Assembly (NCBI GenBank): GCA_902826025.1
Contig: CADEDH010000005.1
Span: forward strand, 75,607 to 139,606
DNA from: an uncultured Actinomycetes bacterium
Lineage (GTDB): Bacteria > Actinomycetota > Acidimicrobiia > Acidimicrobiales > SZUA-35
Direction: 5' to 3'
Length of the DNA stretch: 64,000 nucleotides
Of this stretch, positions 35,249-43,936 are shown piece by piece. The number at the start of each line of letters is the position of its first letter. Position 1 is the stretch's first letter. The notes under the pieces are model-generated. The model had not been told where the DNA came from, did not search any database, and worked only from the letters and a program-made list of their open reading frames with translations. The position numbers and the translations under genes were made by a program.

Positions 35249-38200
35249 CTAGAACTCGTCGGGTCCCCCGCCCTTGGGCGGCGCCGTGCGGGCCATGTTG
35301 TCGAACCGGGTGTACTGACCCCGGAAGGCGAGCCGGACCCGGCCGGTGGGGCCGTTACGGTGCTTGGCCACGATCACCTCGGCCACCCCCTTGTCGGGCG
35401 AGGCCTCGTCGTACACCTCGTCCCGATACAGGAACAACACGACGTCAGCATCCTGCTCAAGACTGTTGTGAGCGATGATCCCGTTGGCGACGAAGTTGTG
35501 AGGCCCGGGCACCGTCAGGTCGAAGGTCTCCTCCTCGCCCGCCGGTTCGATCGAGACGATCTCATCCCAGTAGATGTCAGATGTCGCCACGGCAACCAAT
35601 CGCGGAGAGTCGGTGAGCCGACCCATCCGCTCCAGCCGCTCCCTCGAGAACCGTCGCTGCCGAGTATGGCTACCAAGCGAGTAGGAACCGCAATACTGCT
35701 CCCCGAGGCCCGCCGCCAACTGACGATGCGAGAGTCCGGTGGTGACCATGGCGTCCTTCACCTGGGCCGCAATCGGCAATGGCACCAGGTCATTGTTCGG
35801 ATTGCCCTTCACCTGCTCGAGGATCGTGCGTGCCTCAGGCACGAGATCTCCCCGTGCGCCGTGACATCCCACCAGATCGAGAAAGGCCAGTTGGTTGCCG
35901 GCCCCCTGGACCCTCACGTGATAGCTCACCGGGTAGTGGCTGCCATCTGGCCTGCTCTTCAGCGTCCTGCCGATCGCCGTTCGGATTCCCAAACGGCCGA
36001 GCGCGTGCTGCACATCATCGGCCAGCCGACCGCTGTTGGTGGCGTAGTAGCAGCGGACGGGGGGACCGGCCGCCCGCCGGTTGATGGAGAGCGAGCCGTC
36101 CGTTGCCCATAGGTGGTGCAGGAAATGGGCGAGGTCGGCGTTCGGCTGTGAGAACACCGACGGAGGGATGAACTTGGTGCCCGACCGGCTGAGCCAGAGG
36201 CCGTGAGGCTCGAGCCACGTCCTGACAGGGTGATACCTGCCGTGGGTAAGTCGGTATGGACATGGGAGCCACATCTGGGTGGTGCCGTTGTAGACCGGAG
36301 CCTGCGCCTGGATACCGAACAAGGATCGGGCCGTTGCGGCGACATAGTCCCGGTTCGCTGGGTCGATCGTCGCATACTTGACTCCCGATCCGATCGTGCG
36401 GTCGCCGATCAAGTGGGCAAGGAGGCCAAGCTGGTCGCGAGACCACACAGCTTCACCGAGGATGGGTTCAGGCAAGATCCGCGGGGTGGCCAGGTACTCC
36501 CCCACCGGCAGCTCATCGAGCCGCTTCCAGCCCTCGATCGTAAGAAACCTGTGATTGGCCGTGGCCTCAACCTGCCGACCGGATGCCAAACGGAGCCGGA
36601 ACACAGGTTTGACTCCGGTGCTGAAGACTCGGGAGACCTGCGCCGGAACGACCCGCTGCCTGTCATCCAGAGCCCAGACGACCGGTAGGTCGCCGGATTC
36701 CATCAGGCTGTCAATCGTGGCCTCCCGACCAGTGTCGGCCCTGAGAATCCTGGTCGAACCCGTGAGACATCCACTCTCCCTGAGGTCCGACAGCATGGGC
36801 CGCTTGTCGGTGCGCTGTTCCAGCGAGCGGTTGAGCTGGGCCAGGGCGATAACCGGCGCTTCCAGCTCACGGGCCAGGATCTTCAGGTTCCGGGAGATCT
36901 CGGACACCTCGACCTGGCGGCTCTCGGCGTTGGACCGGCCGCTCATCAGCTGGATGTAGTCGATCACGATCATCCCCAGGTCGCCCTCCCGGCTCTTGAG
37001 CCGGCGGGCCTTGGCCCGGATGTCCATGATCGAGGTGTGGGGATTGTCGTCGATGTAGATCGGGGCCTCGGCCAGGCGACCCACAGCGTGGGAGATACGG
37101 GTCCACTCCGCCTCCTCCAGCCGGCCGGTCTTCACCTTGCCCGAATCGACCAGTGCCTCCGAGCACAGCAGACGCTGGGAGAGCTCGAGCTGACTCATCT
37201 CCAGGGTGAAGATGAGAACCGGCTTGCGGTCCTTCATGGCCGAGTTGCACGCCATCCCCAGCGCGAATGCGGTGTTGTGGGTGGCGATCATCTCCCGACC
37301 CGCCAGGTACAGATGAGACGGCGAGTCCACCGTGATGCACTGCGTCGGCACCGACGGCACCGGTCGGGCATCAACGATCGTTCGCCACCGAGGCGTGCTA
37401 TTGGGCCGATCGACCACGCGCTGCGCTTCGGCCTTGCGACGGAGACGGAACACCGGCACGTAGGCCGAGAAGTTCATGGTCCACACGTCAGTGCCGTAGT
37501 TCGAGCGCTTGTGTTTCAAGGGACCGGCCTTGATGCCAAGCGACAGCGCCAGCTCACGCACCTGCTCGATAAGAACACGGTGCGGCAGCGCGATCTGGCA
37601 GGTGGTCTGTCCCTTCACCACGCAGCCATCGGTGTCCATCAACCCCTGCAGCAGGGCAAGTCGCTGCTTCTCCGACGCCCGGAGGTAGGAGCCCGGAATG
37701 TGTTTGCTCACCGTGCCGGGTTCGCCGTTGGGCCGGGAAGCCCACAGCCCGATGTCTCGCAGCACCCTGGTGAAGCGCAGCATCGGCCGACCGCCGACCT
37801 GCACAACAGCAAGCCGGCTTTCATCGTCCAGGGCATGGTGGATCACGTAGGTCGTGGCCCGCCCGGCGGGTTGCGCTTCGACGAGCGTCCAACCGTCAGC
37901 CTCGAAGGCGGCCACGATCTCGCGGTCCATGGTGGTGATCTGCGGGCTGCCGGTGTGACCGTCTCCGAGCCACAGGCCCAGCAGGTACGGATCCAGCGGC
38001 AACTCGGCCTCAGGCAGATCGAGGGGGCCTGCCACCTCGATGCGATGGTTCGGACGCTGATCGTTGCCCACCCGGAGCGAGGCCGCGATCTCGCGGGTCG
38101 ACCGCACAGCCGGCCATGTGCGCTTGCGGGTCTGGTCCCGGGCGTACCGGGGATTGGGCACCGGCCCCCGGGCAGCGCGGGCCTCGGCCTCACGCTTCGA

Positions 38201-39100
38201 CTTCCATGCCCGGTGGTCCCATGTCTCCCACAGGTGGTCGGCGTCGGCGACGATGGTGGAGCCGTCGTCGAAGACGACCTCGTAGCAGTCGTGGCCCTCG
38301 AAGACCGGGCTCTTGTACGTCACCGTGCACGGGGTGCCCCGCTCGTCGAACACCTCGTCGCCCGCCCGGACCTCGCCCATGGTGGTCCAGCCGTCGGGCG
38401 TCGCCAGTGGGGTGTCGAGCGCTAGGGCCTTCCCCATGGCGGGGCGGGCGCCGATGACGTACAGCGCGTTGGGTTGGAGGCCGGCGAGCTTCTCGTCGAG
38501 ATCGAGGTAGCCGCTGCTCATACCGGTGATGGCTTCGCCCCGGTCGTACAGCATCTCGATCCGGTCCAGGTTGGCCGGTAGCAGGTCACGGATGGCGGCC
38601 GTGGTGTTCGTGACCCTGCGCTGGGCCACGTCGAACATCTTGGCCTCGGCGTCGTCGACGGCCTGAAGCACGTCCTCGGGAACGCTGTAGGCCATCTCGG
38701 CGATCTCGTTGGACACCGAGATCATCCGCCGGAGCAGGGCGTGCTCCTCCACGATCTTGGCGTAGTGGTGGGCGTTGGAGATGGCCGGCGTGGTGGCCTG
38801 GAAGTCGAGCAGCACGGCCGGACCGCCGACCTCGTCGAGCATGCCGGCCCGCTTGAGCTCGTCGGCCACGGTGACGGCATCGACCGGCTCGCCGCTGGAG
38901 TAGAGGCTCAGGATCGCCTCGTACAGGTGACCGTGGGCCGGCTTGTAGAAGTGCTCCGGCTCCAGGATCTCCACGACCTCGGCGATCGCCTCCCGGCTGA
39001 GCAGCATCGCGCCCAGCACCGACTCCTCGGCCCGCAGGCTGTTCGGAGGGACACGGGCCAGAGGAGACGGGCGGGGAGAGCCATCAGGCATGCGGTTCAT
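35249..39100 (-). CDS. dnaB: Replicative DNA helicase DnaB with two inteins
   Basis: A 1283-residue precursor. Three exteins (residues 1-224, 610-777 and 1213-1283) add up to 463 residues, the normal size of DnaB. The N-terminal domain begins PNSLRAEESVLGAMLLSREA; the RecA-like domain has Walker A ARPAMGK-T split by intein 1, Walker B GMIVIDYIQLM, and the DLRESG-SLEQDADVVLF region split by intein 2. After splicing it would be the hexameric fork helicase. ATG at 39100 follows AGGACAGG. It closes the rpsF-ssb-rpsR-rplI cluster on the same strand, separated from rplI by 210 bp of repeat-rich DNA. Confidence 0.95.
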   Translation of the reverse strand: MNRMPDGSPRPSPLARVPPNSLRAEESVLGAMLLSREAIAEVVEILEPEHFYKPAHGHLYEAILSLYSSGEPVDAVTVADELKRAGMLDEVGGPAVLLDFQATTPAISNAHHYAKIVEEHALLRRMISVSNEIAEMAYSVPEDVLQAVDDAEAKMFDVAQRRVTNTTAAIRDLLPANLDRIEMLYDRGEAITGMSSGYLDLDEKLAGLQPNALYVIGARPAMGKALALDTPLATPDGWTTMGEVRAGDEVFDERGTPCTVTYKSPVFEGHDCYEVVFDDGSTIVADADHLWETWDHRAWKSKREAEARAARGPVPNPRYARDQTRKRTWPAVRSTREIAASLRVGNDQRPNHRIEVAGPLDLPEAELPLDPYLLGLWLGDGHTGSPQITTMDREIVAAFEADGWTLVEAQPAGRATTYVIHHALDDESRLAVVQVGGRPMLRFTRVLRDIGLWASRPNGEPGTVSKHIPGSYLRASEKQRLALLQGLMDTDGCVVKGQTTCQIALPHRVLIEQVRELALSLGIKAGPLKHKRSNYGTDVWTMNFSAYVPVFRLRRKAEAQRVVDRPNSTPRWRTIVDARPVPSVPTQCITVDSPSHLYLAGREMIATHNTAFALGMACNSAMKDRKPVLIFTLEMSQLELSQRLLCSEALVDSGKVKTGRLEEAEWTRISHAVGRLAEAPIYIDDNPHTSIMDIRAKARRLKSREGDLGMIVIDYIQLMSGRSNAESRQVEVSEISRNLKILARELEAPVIALAQLNRSLEQRTDKRPMLSDLRESGCLTGSTRILRADTGREATIDSLMESGDLPVVWALDDRQRVVPAQVSRVFSTGVKPVFRLRLASGRQVEATANHRFLTIEGWKRLDELPVGEYLATPRILPEPILGEAVWSRDQLGLLAHLIGDRTIGSGVKYATIDPANRDYVAATARSLFGIQAQAPVYNGTTQMWLPCPYRLTHGRYHPVRTWLEPHGLWLSRSGTKFIPPSVFSQPNADLAHFLHHLWATDGSLSINRRAAGPPVRCYYATNSGRLADDVQHALGRLGIRTAIGRTLKSRPDGSHYPVSYHVRVQGAGNQLAFLDLVGCHGARGDLVPEARTILEQVKGNPNNDLVPLPIAAQVKDAMVTTGLSHRQLAAGLGEQYCGSYSLGSHTRQRRFSRERLERMGRLTDSPRLVAVATSDIYWDEIVSIEPAGEEETFDLTVPGPHNFVANGIIAHNSLEQDADVVLFLYRDEVYDEASPDKGVAEVIVAKHRNGPTGRVRLAFRGQYTRFDNMARTAPPKGGGPDEF
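35465..36769 (-). other. DnaB intein 2 (class 1, 435 aa, LAGLIDADG)
   Basis: Residues 778-1212. It begins with Cys1 (CLTGSTRIL), has the block B TANHRFL with T-x-x-H, block F TFDLTVPGPHNFVANGI, and ends in AHN followed by Ser+1. These fit a standard class 1 mechanism. A LAGLIDADG endonuclease lies between: LLAHLIGDRT and HHLWATDGS carry the two acidic residues. It is inserted in RESG-SLEQDAD, the known intein site shared by cyanobacterial DnaB. GC content is visibly lower than in the exteins, as expected of an acquired element. Confidence 0.93.
37274..38428 (-). other. DnaB intein 1 (P-loop, class 3 features, 385 aa, LAGLIDADG)
   Basis: Residues 225-609, inserted between Lys and Thr of the Walker A motif (ARPAMGK-T). 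It starts with Ala (ALALDTPLATPDGW), not Cys or Ser. It carries the W-C-T set reported for class 3 inteins: Trp two after the block B His (DADHLWETW, intein residue 67), Cys in block F (PTQCITVDSP, residue 364) and Thr before the terminal His-Asn (ATHN, residue 383), with Thr+1. The LAGLIDADG endonuclease motifs LLGLWLGDG and LLQGLMDTDG keep both aspartates. As it splits the ATP site, no helicase activity is possible before splicing. Confidence 0.93.
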
Positions 39101-39120
39101 CCTGTCCTGGTGTGCCTGTG

Positions 39121-39260
39121 GGCATCTAGACGGTCAACGTTGGGGGAAACCTGTTGAAAACCGGGATATCCACGTGCATATCCCATGCTTGTGGGAAACC
39201 TTGGGGAAACTGGGCGCGATGAATCCACAGTGTTGCGCCGCTATCCCCACCGCCTGTGGG
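39121..39260. promoter_or_regulatory. DnaA-box-like cluster and palindrome upstream of dnaB
   Basis: Five 9-mers match TTATCCACA or its complement at 7 of 9 positions, among them ATATCCACG, TGTGGGAAA and GAATCCACA. A near-perfect 22-bp palindrome at 39163-39184 has arms GGGATAT/ATATCCC around CACGTG. Three GGGGAAAC-type direct repeats are interspersed. The region is gene-free and less GC-rich than its surroundings; it probably holds the dnaB promoter. Confidence 0.45.
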
Positions 39261-39273
39261 TTTTGTCTCGCCC

Positions 39274-39304
39274 CCCCTCCCCCGCTAGCGCGGGGCGGGA
39301 GGGC
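39274..39304 (-). terminator. Hairpin downstream of rplI
   Basis: CCCTCCCCCGC and GCGGGGCGGGAGGG pair around TAGC with a small bulge. It lies 7 bp past the rplI stop; no T-run follows, so read-through into dnaB is possible. Confidence 0.4.
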
Positions 39305-39310
39305 CGTCGA

Positions 39311-39757
39311 TCAGGCCGGGACGACCGAGATCGACACTGGGAACTGGACGTCGTGATGAGGCTTCACCGTGACGGCATGGGTACCGAGCGAGCGGATCGG
39401 CTCGTCGAGGTCGATCATCCGCCGGTTCAGCTCCACCCCGGCCTGAGCCTGGACGGCGTCGGCGATCTCGTTGGTGGTGACCGAACCGAACAGCTTGCCC
39501 TCGCCACCGGCGCGGGCCTTGATCTCGATCGTCTTGGCCACCAGGATCTTGGCGATCTCCTCGGCCGCCTCCCGCTCGCGGGCGTTGCGGACCTGCCACG
39601 ACTTCTTCATGGCCGCCGCCTGGGCCACCACCCCGGTGCTGGCCTGCTGGGCCTTGCCGGCCGGGATCAGGAAGTTGCGGGCATGGCCGTCGGCCACCTC
39701 GACGATGTCGCCCCGATTGCCCAGGCCGCTGATGGTCTCGTGCAGTACGACCCGCAT
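39311..39757 (-). CDS. rplI: 50S ribosomal protein L9
   Basis: A 148-residue L9. The N-terminal domain [36 protein letters not shown] is the family signature and binds 23S rRNA; a long helix follows, then the C-terminal domain (GKLFGSVTTNEIADAV). Standard length. Its ATG overlaps the rpsR stop by one base (TGATG). Confidence 0.97.
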   Translation of the reverse strand: MRVVLHETISGLGNRGDIVEVADGHARNFLIPAGKAQQASTGVVAQAAAMKKSWQVRNAREREAAEEIAKILVAKTIEIKARAGGEGKLFGSVTTNEIADAVQAQAGVELNRRMIDLDEPIRSLGTHAVTVKPHHDVQFPVSISVVPA

Positions 39758-40185
39758 CAGTCCTCGCCCTCGGTGTCGGTGTCGGTGTCGACCGTGGGGG
39801 CTTCGGACGTCGCCTCGGTCTCGGCCCCATCGCCCCGGGACTCGGAGTCACGGGGGCCACGGCCACCGTCGCGACCGCCATCGCGGCCGCCGTCACGACC
39901 ACCGCCGCCCCGGCGCTGGGTGGTGACCCGGCTGGTGTAGGCGAGGAGACCCATCTCACGGGCATTCTTGATCGCCCGGGCGATGTCACGCTGCTGCTGG
40001 GAGTCGTTTCCCGACACTCGCCGCGAGCGGATCTTGGCCCGATCGGACATGAAGCGGCGCAGCAGCTCGACGTCCTTGTAGTCGATGTAGGGCACGCTCT
40101 CGGTAGCGAGCGGGCTGATCTTCTTCTTCGGCTTGCGGCCGCCGTCTCGCGGCTTGAGCCGGCTGCGGGTGGGTGCTTTGGCCAT
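39757..40185 (-). CDS. rpsR: 30S ribosomal protein S18 with long C-terminal extension
   Basis: A 142-residue S18; the normal protein is about 75-90 residues. The core runs from [42 protein letters not shown] to [14 protein letters not shown]. The last 50 residues are a low-complexity tail: repeats of Gly-Gly-Arg-Asp, then an acidic [19 protein letters not shown] end. The tail could contact rRNA or partners; its role is unknown. One-base overlaps on both sides couple it to ssb and rplI. Confidence 0.93.
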   Translation of the reverse strand: MAKAPTRSRLKPRDGGRKPKKKISPLATESVPYIDYKDVELLRRFMSDRAKIRSRRVSGNDSQQQRDIARAIKNAREMGLLAYTSRVTTQRRGGGGRDGGRDGGRDGGRGPRDSESRGDGAETEATSEAPTVDTDTDTEGED

Positions 40186-40646
40186 CAGAACGGCTCCTCG
40201 TCTGGGTTGTAGGCAGGGGCTCCTCCGCCGCCGCCGGAAGGCCGGCCGGCAGGGGCGGCACCACCGAAGGCACCGCTGTCGCTCCGCTCGTTGCGGTTGA
40301 TCTCCACCGTGGCCCAGCGCAGGCTCACGGCGATGTCGTCGGCCACGATCTCGACCTTGGATCGCTTGTCGCCCTCGGGGGTCTCCCACGAGCGCTGGTC
40401 GAGGCGGCCGGTCACGGTGACCCGGGTGCCCTTGGCCACCGATTCGGCGATGTTCTCCGCCAGCTGGGACCACGCCGTGACGTCGAAGAACGACACGGCC
40501 TCCTCCCACTCCTGGGTTTGGCGGTTCTGCCAGCGCCGGTTCACGGCCACGCCGAACGAGGCAACGGCCTGGCCCGACGGGGTGTAACGCAGCTCCGGTT
40601 CGCGGGTGGCGTTCCCGGTGATGGTGACGGTGTTGTCTATGGCCAC
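40185..40646 (-). CDS. ssb: Single-stranded DNA-binding protein
   Basis: A 153-residue SSB: OB fold with [36 protein letters not shown], then [40 protein letters not shown], a short Gly-rich linker and the acidic C-terminal tip DEEPF that docks other replication proteins. It sits between rpsF and rpsR as in many bacteria. One-base overlap with rpsR. Confidence 0.96.
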   Translation of the reverse strand: MAIDNTVTITGNATREPELRYTPSGQAVASFGVAVNRRWQNRQTQEWEEAVSFFDVTAWSQLAENIAESVAKGTRVTVTGRLDQRSWETPEGDKRSKVEIVADDIAVSLRWATVEINRNERSDSGAFGGAAPAGRPSGGGGGAPAYNPDEEPF

Positions 40647-40657
40647 AGCTGGGCCTC

Positions 40658-40981
40658 CTATGCGGTGGCGGCTGCGAGGCCCCGACGATGGGCCTCGTCG
40701 AGGGGCAGTCGCAGGAACTTGTGGCGGATCACCTCGTCCGCGAGTCGCATCACCCGGTCCAGCTCGGTGAGGGCGTTGGGGGCCGTGAACTCGGCCACCA
40801 CGTAGAACCCCTCACGGGCCTTCCCCATCTCATGGGTGAACCGGCGCACGCCCCACTTGTCGAGCTTCGACAGCGTGCCACCGGACTGCTTGGCCATCTC
40901 GCCCAGCCGGTTCATGAAAGTCTGGATGGCCGACTCTTCAGTGTCGGCCCGAAAGATGACCATGAGCTCATAAGCCCGCAT
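40658..40981 (-). CDS. rpsF: 30S ribosomal protein S6
   Basis: A 107-residue S6 with the usual [17 protein letters not shown] start, a [22 protein letters not shown] middle and the [18 protein letters not shown] end. It pairs with S18 on the small subunit. ATG at 40981 follows a strong GGAGGGAGG ribosome site, which itself follows a perfect palindrome. First gene of the rpsF-ssb-rpsR-rplI block. Confidence 0.96.
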   Translation of the reverse strand: MRAYELMVIFRADTEESAIQTFMNRLGEMAKQSGGTLSKLDKWGVRRFTHEMGKAREGFYVVAEFTAPNALTELDRVMRLADEVIRHKFLRLPLDEAHRRGLAAATA

Positions 40982-41002
40982 GGGCTGGTACCTCCCTCCG
41001 GA

Positions 41003-41020
41003 CCCGCTCAGCTGAGCGGG
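41003..41020 (-). promoter_or_regulatory. 18-bp perfect palindrome just before the rpsF ribosome site
   Basis: CCCGCTCAGCTGAGCGGG is self-complementary and ends a few bases before GGAGGGAGG. As RNA it forms a hairpin beside the ribosome site of rpsF. In many bacteria rpsF leaders bind the S6:S18 complex for feedback; this is the place where such a site would be, but I cannot confirm the known consensus. Confidence 0.4.
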
Positions 41021-41206
41021 GCCCCCGACGGTCAGGGGCAGGGTTTGACGTGGGAGCCAGGTAGGGCCCCACACGACCGGCGCCCACGTTGTGCCGACCG
41101 GGTGGCCGGCGCGCGAGACCGTGCGGGAAGGCTACCGATTCTCCAGGGCAAATCCTCATGCCCTCGACCCTACGCAGGGGGTGTGACAGTGAGGGCGGGG
41201 CGAGGC

Positions 41207-43921
41207 TCAGTTGGTGGGGAAGGTCGTGTTGTTCCCGTTGCCGTTACCCCGCCGGTTGGTGGTCGTGCTGTCGAGCTGATCGGGGATGGTGAAGGTGGGC
41301 AGGGTGAATGTGGGTCCGGGGAGCGTGGTGCTCCGGCCCCGGCCGGTGGAGGACGTGCTCTGATCCGTGGTGTCGGGCACCGTGACCGTCACCGTGCTCG
41401 GACCCCGGGGATCGACGGTGGACGTCGACCCGTCGGGTGAGGTCGGATTGGGCCCGCCGACCACCGTGGTACCGCCCTGGCCGGCCCATTGGTCAACCGG
41501 TATACAGTTCGTCGCCGGCGCCTGGCCACCGTCCTGCTGGAACGGCAGGCCCTGGTTGTTGTCCCCCTGCCCGGTGGGCGGCTGCTGGGGAACGGTGGTG
41601 ATCGGCACGAACTTGTCGGGCGAGCCACCCTTGGGGAAGCCGTACTTGTCGAGCTCCACCCCGCACGGGGGCAGGGTGGTGGTGGACAGCTCCTGGTTGT
41701 ACCGGGTGCCCGGGAAGTCTTCCTGCACCGGCAGCTCGGTGCAGGGCGGGGCGTCGGTGGTGATCCGGGTCATGTATTCGTGCCAGATCATGGCCGGGAA
41801 GTTCCCGCCCTCCACGTTGCGCCAGTTCGGGTCGTCGATCGGATCACCGTTCTTGTCGACCGGGGGTTTGCCGTCGGCCGGGAGCGGCTTGCGGAAGTCG
41901 TACATGGGGCGTTGGGCGTCGGTGAAGCCCATCCACACCACGGTGGTCAGGTCGCAGGTGAACCCGGCGAACCAGGCGTCGCTCGAGTTCTGGGTGGTGC
42001 CCGTTTTGCCTGCGATCAGGTGATCCTTGCCCAGGGCGGCGCGTTTGCCGGTGCCCTTCGCCACCACCTGGGTGAGGGCGTAGTTGACCTGGCGGGCCGT
42101 CTCGTCCTGGATGGTCTCCACCCCGGGGCGCTCGGGGGGCGGCGCGTTCTCGCTGAGCCGCTCCGTGCACACGCCCGCCACCGGGTACCAGCACACGGTG
42201 CCGTCGCTCTCCACCACCCGCTCGATCAGCACCGGGTCCTTGCGGAAGCCCTCCCGGGCGAAGGTGGAGTAGGCCGACGCCATCTCGATCACCGGCACAC
42301 CCTGTGACCCGAGCACGAGCGAGCAGGGGGTGAAGACGCCGTCGCCCGTGCCCCCCTGCAACGACGCGTTGATGCCCATCTCCCGGGCCGTGTCACGCAG
42401 CTCGTCGGGACCGATCTCGTCAACCAACTCGGCGAACACGATGTTCGACGACACGGTCAGGGCGTCGATCAGGTCCCGGTAGCGGGTCTCGGCGTTACCC
42501 CCGCCGGTGACCTTCCACGGCTTGCCGTTGTCGGAGCAGCGGCCCCCGATCTCGAGCGTGCCCGGGTTGGCCGGGAAGAACGACTTGGCCGACATGCCCT
42601 GCTCGATCGCAGTGGCCAGAGCGAACGGCTTGAACGTGGACCCCGCCTGGCGGGCGTCGCTGCCCTTCGACGTGGCCAGGTTGAACTCCGACTCGGCGAA
42701 GTTCTTGCCGCCGACCATGGCCTTGACCCGGCCTTCACCGTCGAGGGTCACGATGGCGGCCGCCGGATCGCCGTTCTCGGGCTTGAGGGTGAGGGCACCC
42801 ATGTCCGGCAGGTCGCGTTTCGGGTCCTCGGCAAACTCCTCGTAGACCGTCTTCCACGCCTCTTCCTGCTTCTTCTGGTCGAGGGTGGTGTAGACCTGCA
42901 GACCCTTGGTGTAGATCTCGCCGTTCGGGTAGATGGCATCGAGCTGCTGGCGCACCTCCTCCACGAAATACTCGCTGCCGTACTGGGCGCCCTGCACCAC
43001 GCCCAGGCCCTCTCGGACCACCTTGTCCTTGTAGACGACGGGCTCCTTGGTGGCGGCGTCGGCCTCCTCCGGGGTGATGTAACCGGCGTCCGCCATCAGC
43101 TTGATCGTGGTGCCCCGGCGACGCTCGGCCTCCTCGGGGTGGGTGCTGGGCTCGGCCCCGTTGGGGTTTCGCAGCAGGCCAGCGATGAAGGCCGACTGAC
43201 TCACCGTGAGCTGGCCCACCTCGACACCGAAGTAGGTGCGGGCGGCGGCCGACACGCCCGACGCCCCCCGGCCGAAATAGGCCCGGTTGAGATAGCGCTC
43301 CAGGATCGTTTCCTTGGCGCACTGCTGGGGCGTCCGGTCGCCCAGCAGCTCAGGCTTGTGGGAGCAGTCCTCGGCCAGGTCCTGCTCCAGCTTGATGGCC
43401 CGCATGGCCTCCCGGGCCTTGCGGTCGAGCGTGCGCTCCTTGTCCTTGAACGCCAGCTTCACGTACTGCTGGGTGATCGTGGACCCGCCCTGCACAACAC
43501 CCTGGCCCCGCAGGTACTGGTAGGCGGCCCGGGTGATGCCCTTGGGGTCGACCCCGCGGTGGGTGAAGAAGCTCTGGTCCTCGGTGGCCACCACGGCATT
43601 GATCAAGGTGGGGGGCAGCTCGCCGTAGGTGACGATCTTGCGGTCCTCGCCCGGGCTGGCCAGCGTGGCGGTGGCGTTCTCGGGCCCGCAGTTGTCGGTC
43701 ACCTCGGCCGTGCACAGGTAGCTCGACTGGGCGATCTGTTCGAAGGCGTCCTCCGGCAGCTCGGTGTGGCTGAACACGTAGAGCACACCGCCCACGGCCG
43801 CTACCGCCAGCAGGCCGAGGATGAAGAACAGGCGACGGAAGCGCCATGCGGGGTTACGCCGCCGGTTGCGGCCGCGATGGGGACCCGACAATGGATCGAA
43901 CGCGCGTTGAACAGAAGTCAC
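41207..43921 (-). CDS. Bifunctional (class A) penicillin-binding protein
   Basis: A 904-residue membrane protein that polymerises and cross-links peptidoglycan. A cytoplasmic basic start is followed by one transmembrane helix (RLFFILGLLAVAAVGGVLYVF). The glycosyltransferase domain has VVATEDQSFFTHRGVD and GGSTITQQYVKL; the transpeptidase has AGSTFKPF (S-x-x-K), SSNIVF (S-x-N) and GKTGTTQ (K-T-G). The last 150 residues are a Pro/Thr/Gly/Asn-rich tail outside the cell. The GTG start has an AGGAGGAGA ribosome site. Confidence 0.94.
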   Translation of the reverse strand: MTSVQRAFDPLSGPHRGRNRRRNPAWRFRRLFFILGLLAVAAVGGVLYVFSHTELPEDAFEQIAQSSYLCTAEVTDNCGPENATATLASPGEDRKIVTYGELPPTLINAVVATEDQSFFTHRGVDPKGITRAAYQYLRGQGVVQGGSTITQQYVKLAFKDKERTLDRKAREAMRAIKLEQDLAEDCSHKPELLGDRTPQQCAKETILERYLNRAYFGRGASGVSAAARTYFGVEVGQLTVSQSAFIAGLLRNPNGAEPSTHPEEAERRRGTTIKLMADAGYITPEEADAATKEPVVYKDKVVREGLGVVQGAQYGSEYFVEEVRQQLDAIYPNGEIYTKGLQVYTTLDQKKQEEAWKTVYEEFAEDPKRDLPDMGALTLKPENGDPAAAIVTLDGEGRVKAMVGGKNFAESEFNLATSKGSDARQAGSTFKPFALATAIEQGMSAKSFFPANPGTLEIGGRCSDNGKPWKVTGGGNAETRYRDLIDALTVSSNIVFAELVDEIGPDELRDTAREMGINASLQGGTGDGVFTPCSLVLGSQGVPVIEMASAYSTFAREGFRKDPVLIERVVESDGTVCWYPVAGVCTERLSENAPPPERPGVETIQDETARQVNYALTQVVAKGTGKRAALGKDHLIAGKTGTTQNSSDAWFAGFTCDLTTVVWMGFTDAQRPMYDFRKPLPADGKPPVDKNGDPIDDPNWRNVEGGNFPAMIWHEYMTRITTDAPPCTELPVQEDFPGTRYNQELSTTTLPPCGVELDKYGFPKGGSPDKFVPITTVPQQPPTGQGDNNQGLPFQQDGGQAPATNCIPVDQWAGQGGTTVVGGPNPTSPDGSTSTVDPRGPSTVTVTVPDTTDQSTSSTGRGRSTTLPGPTFTLPTFTIPDQLDSTTTNRRGNGNGNNTTFPTN

Positions 43922-43936
43922 GGGGCCGGTCTCCTC

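Noticed and set aside
39121-39260. Chromosomal origin oriC
   Set aside because: dnaA and dnaN are not adjacent, the boxes are imperfect, and gene order (rsmG-khpB-yidC) places oriC beyond the right edge.
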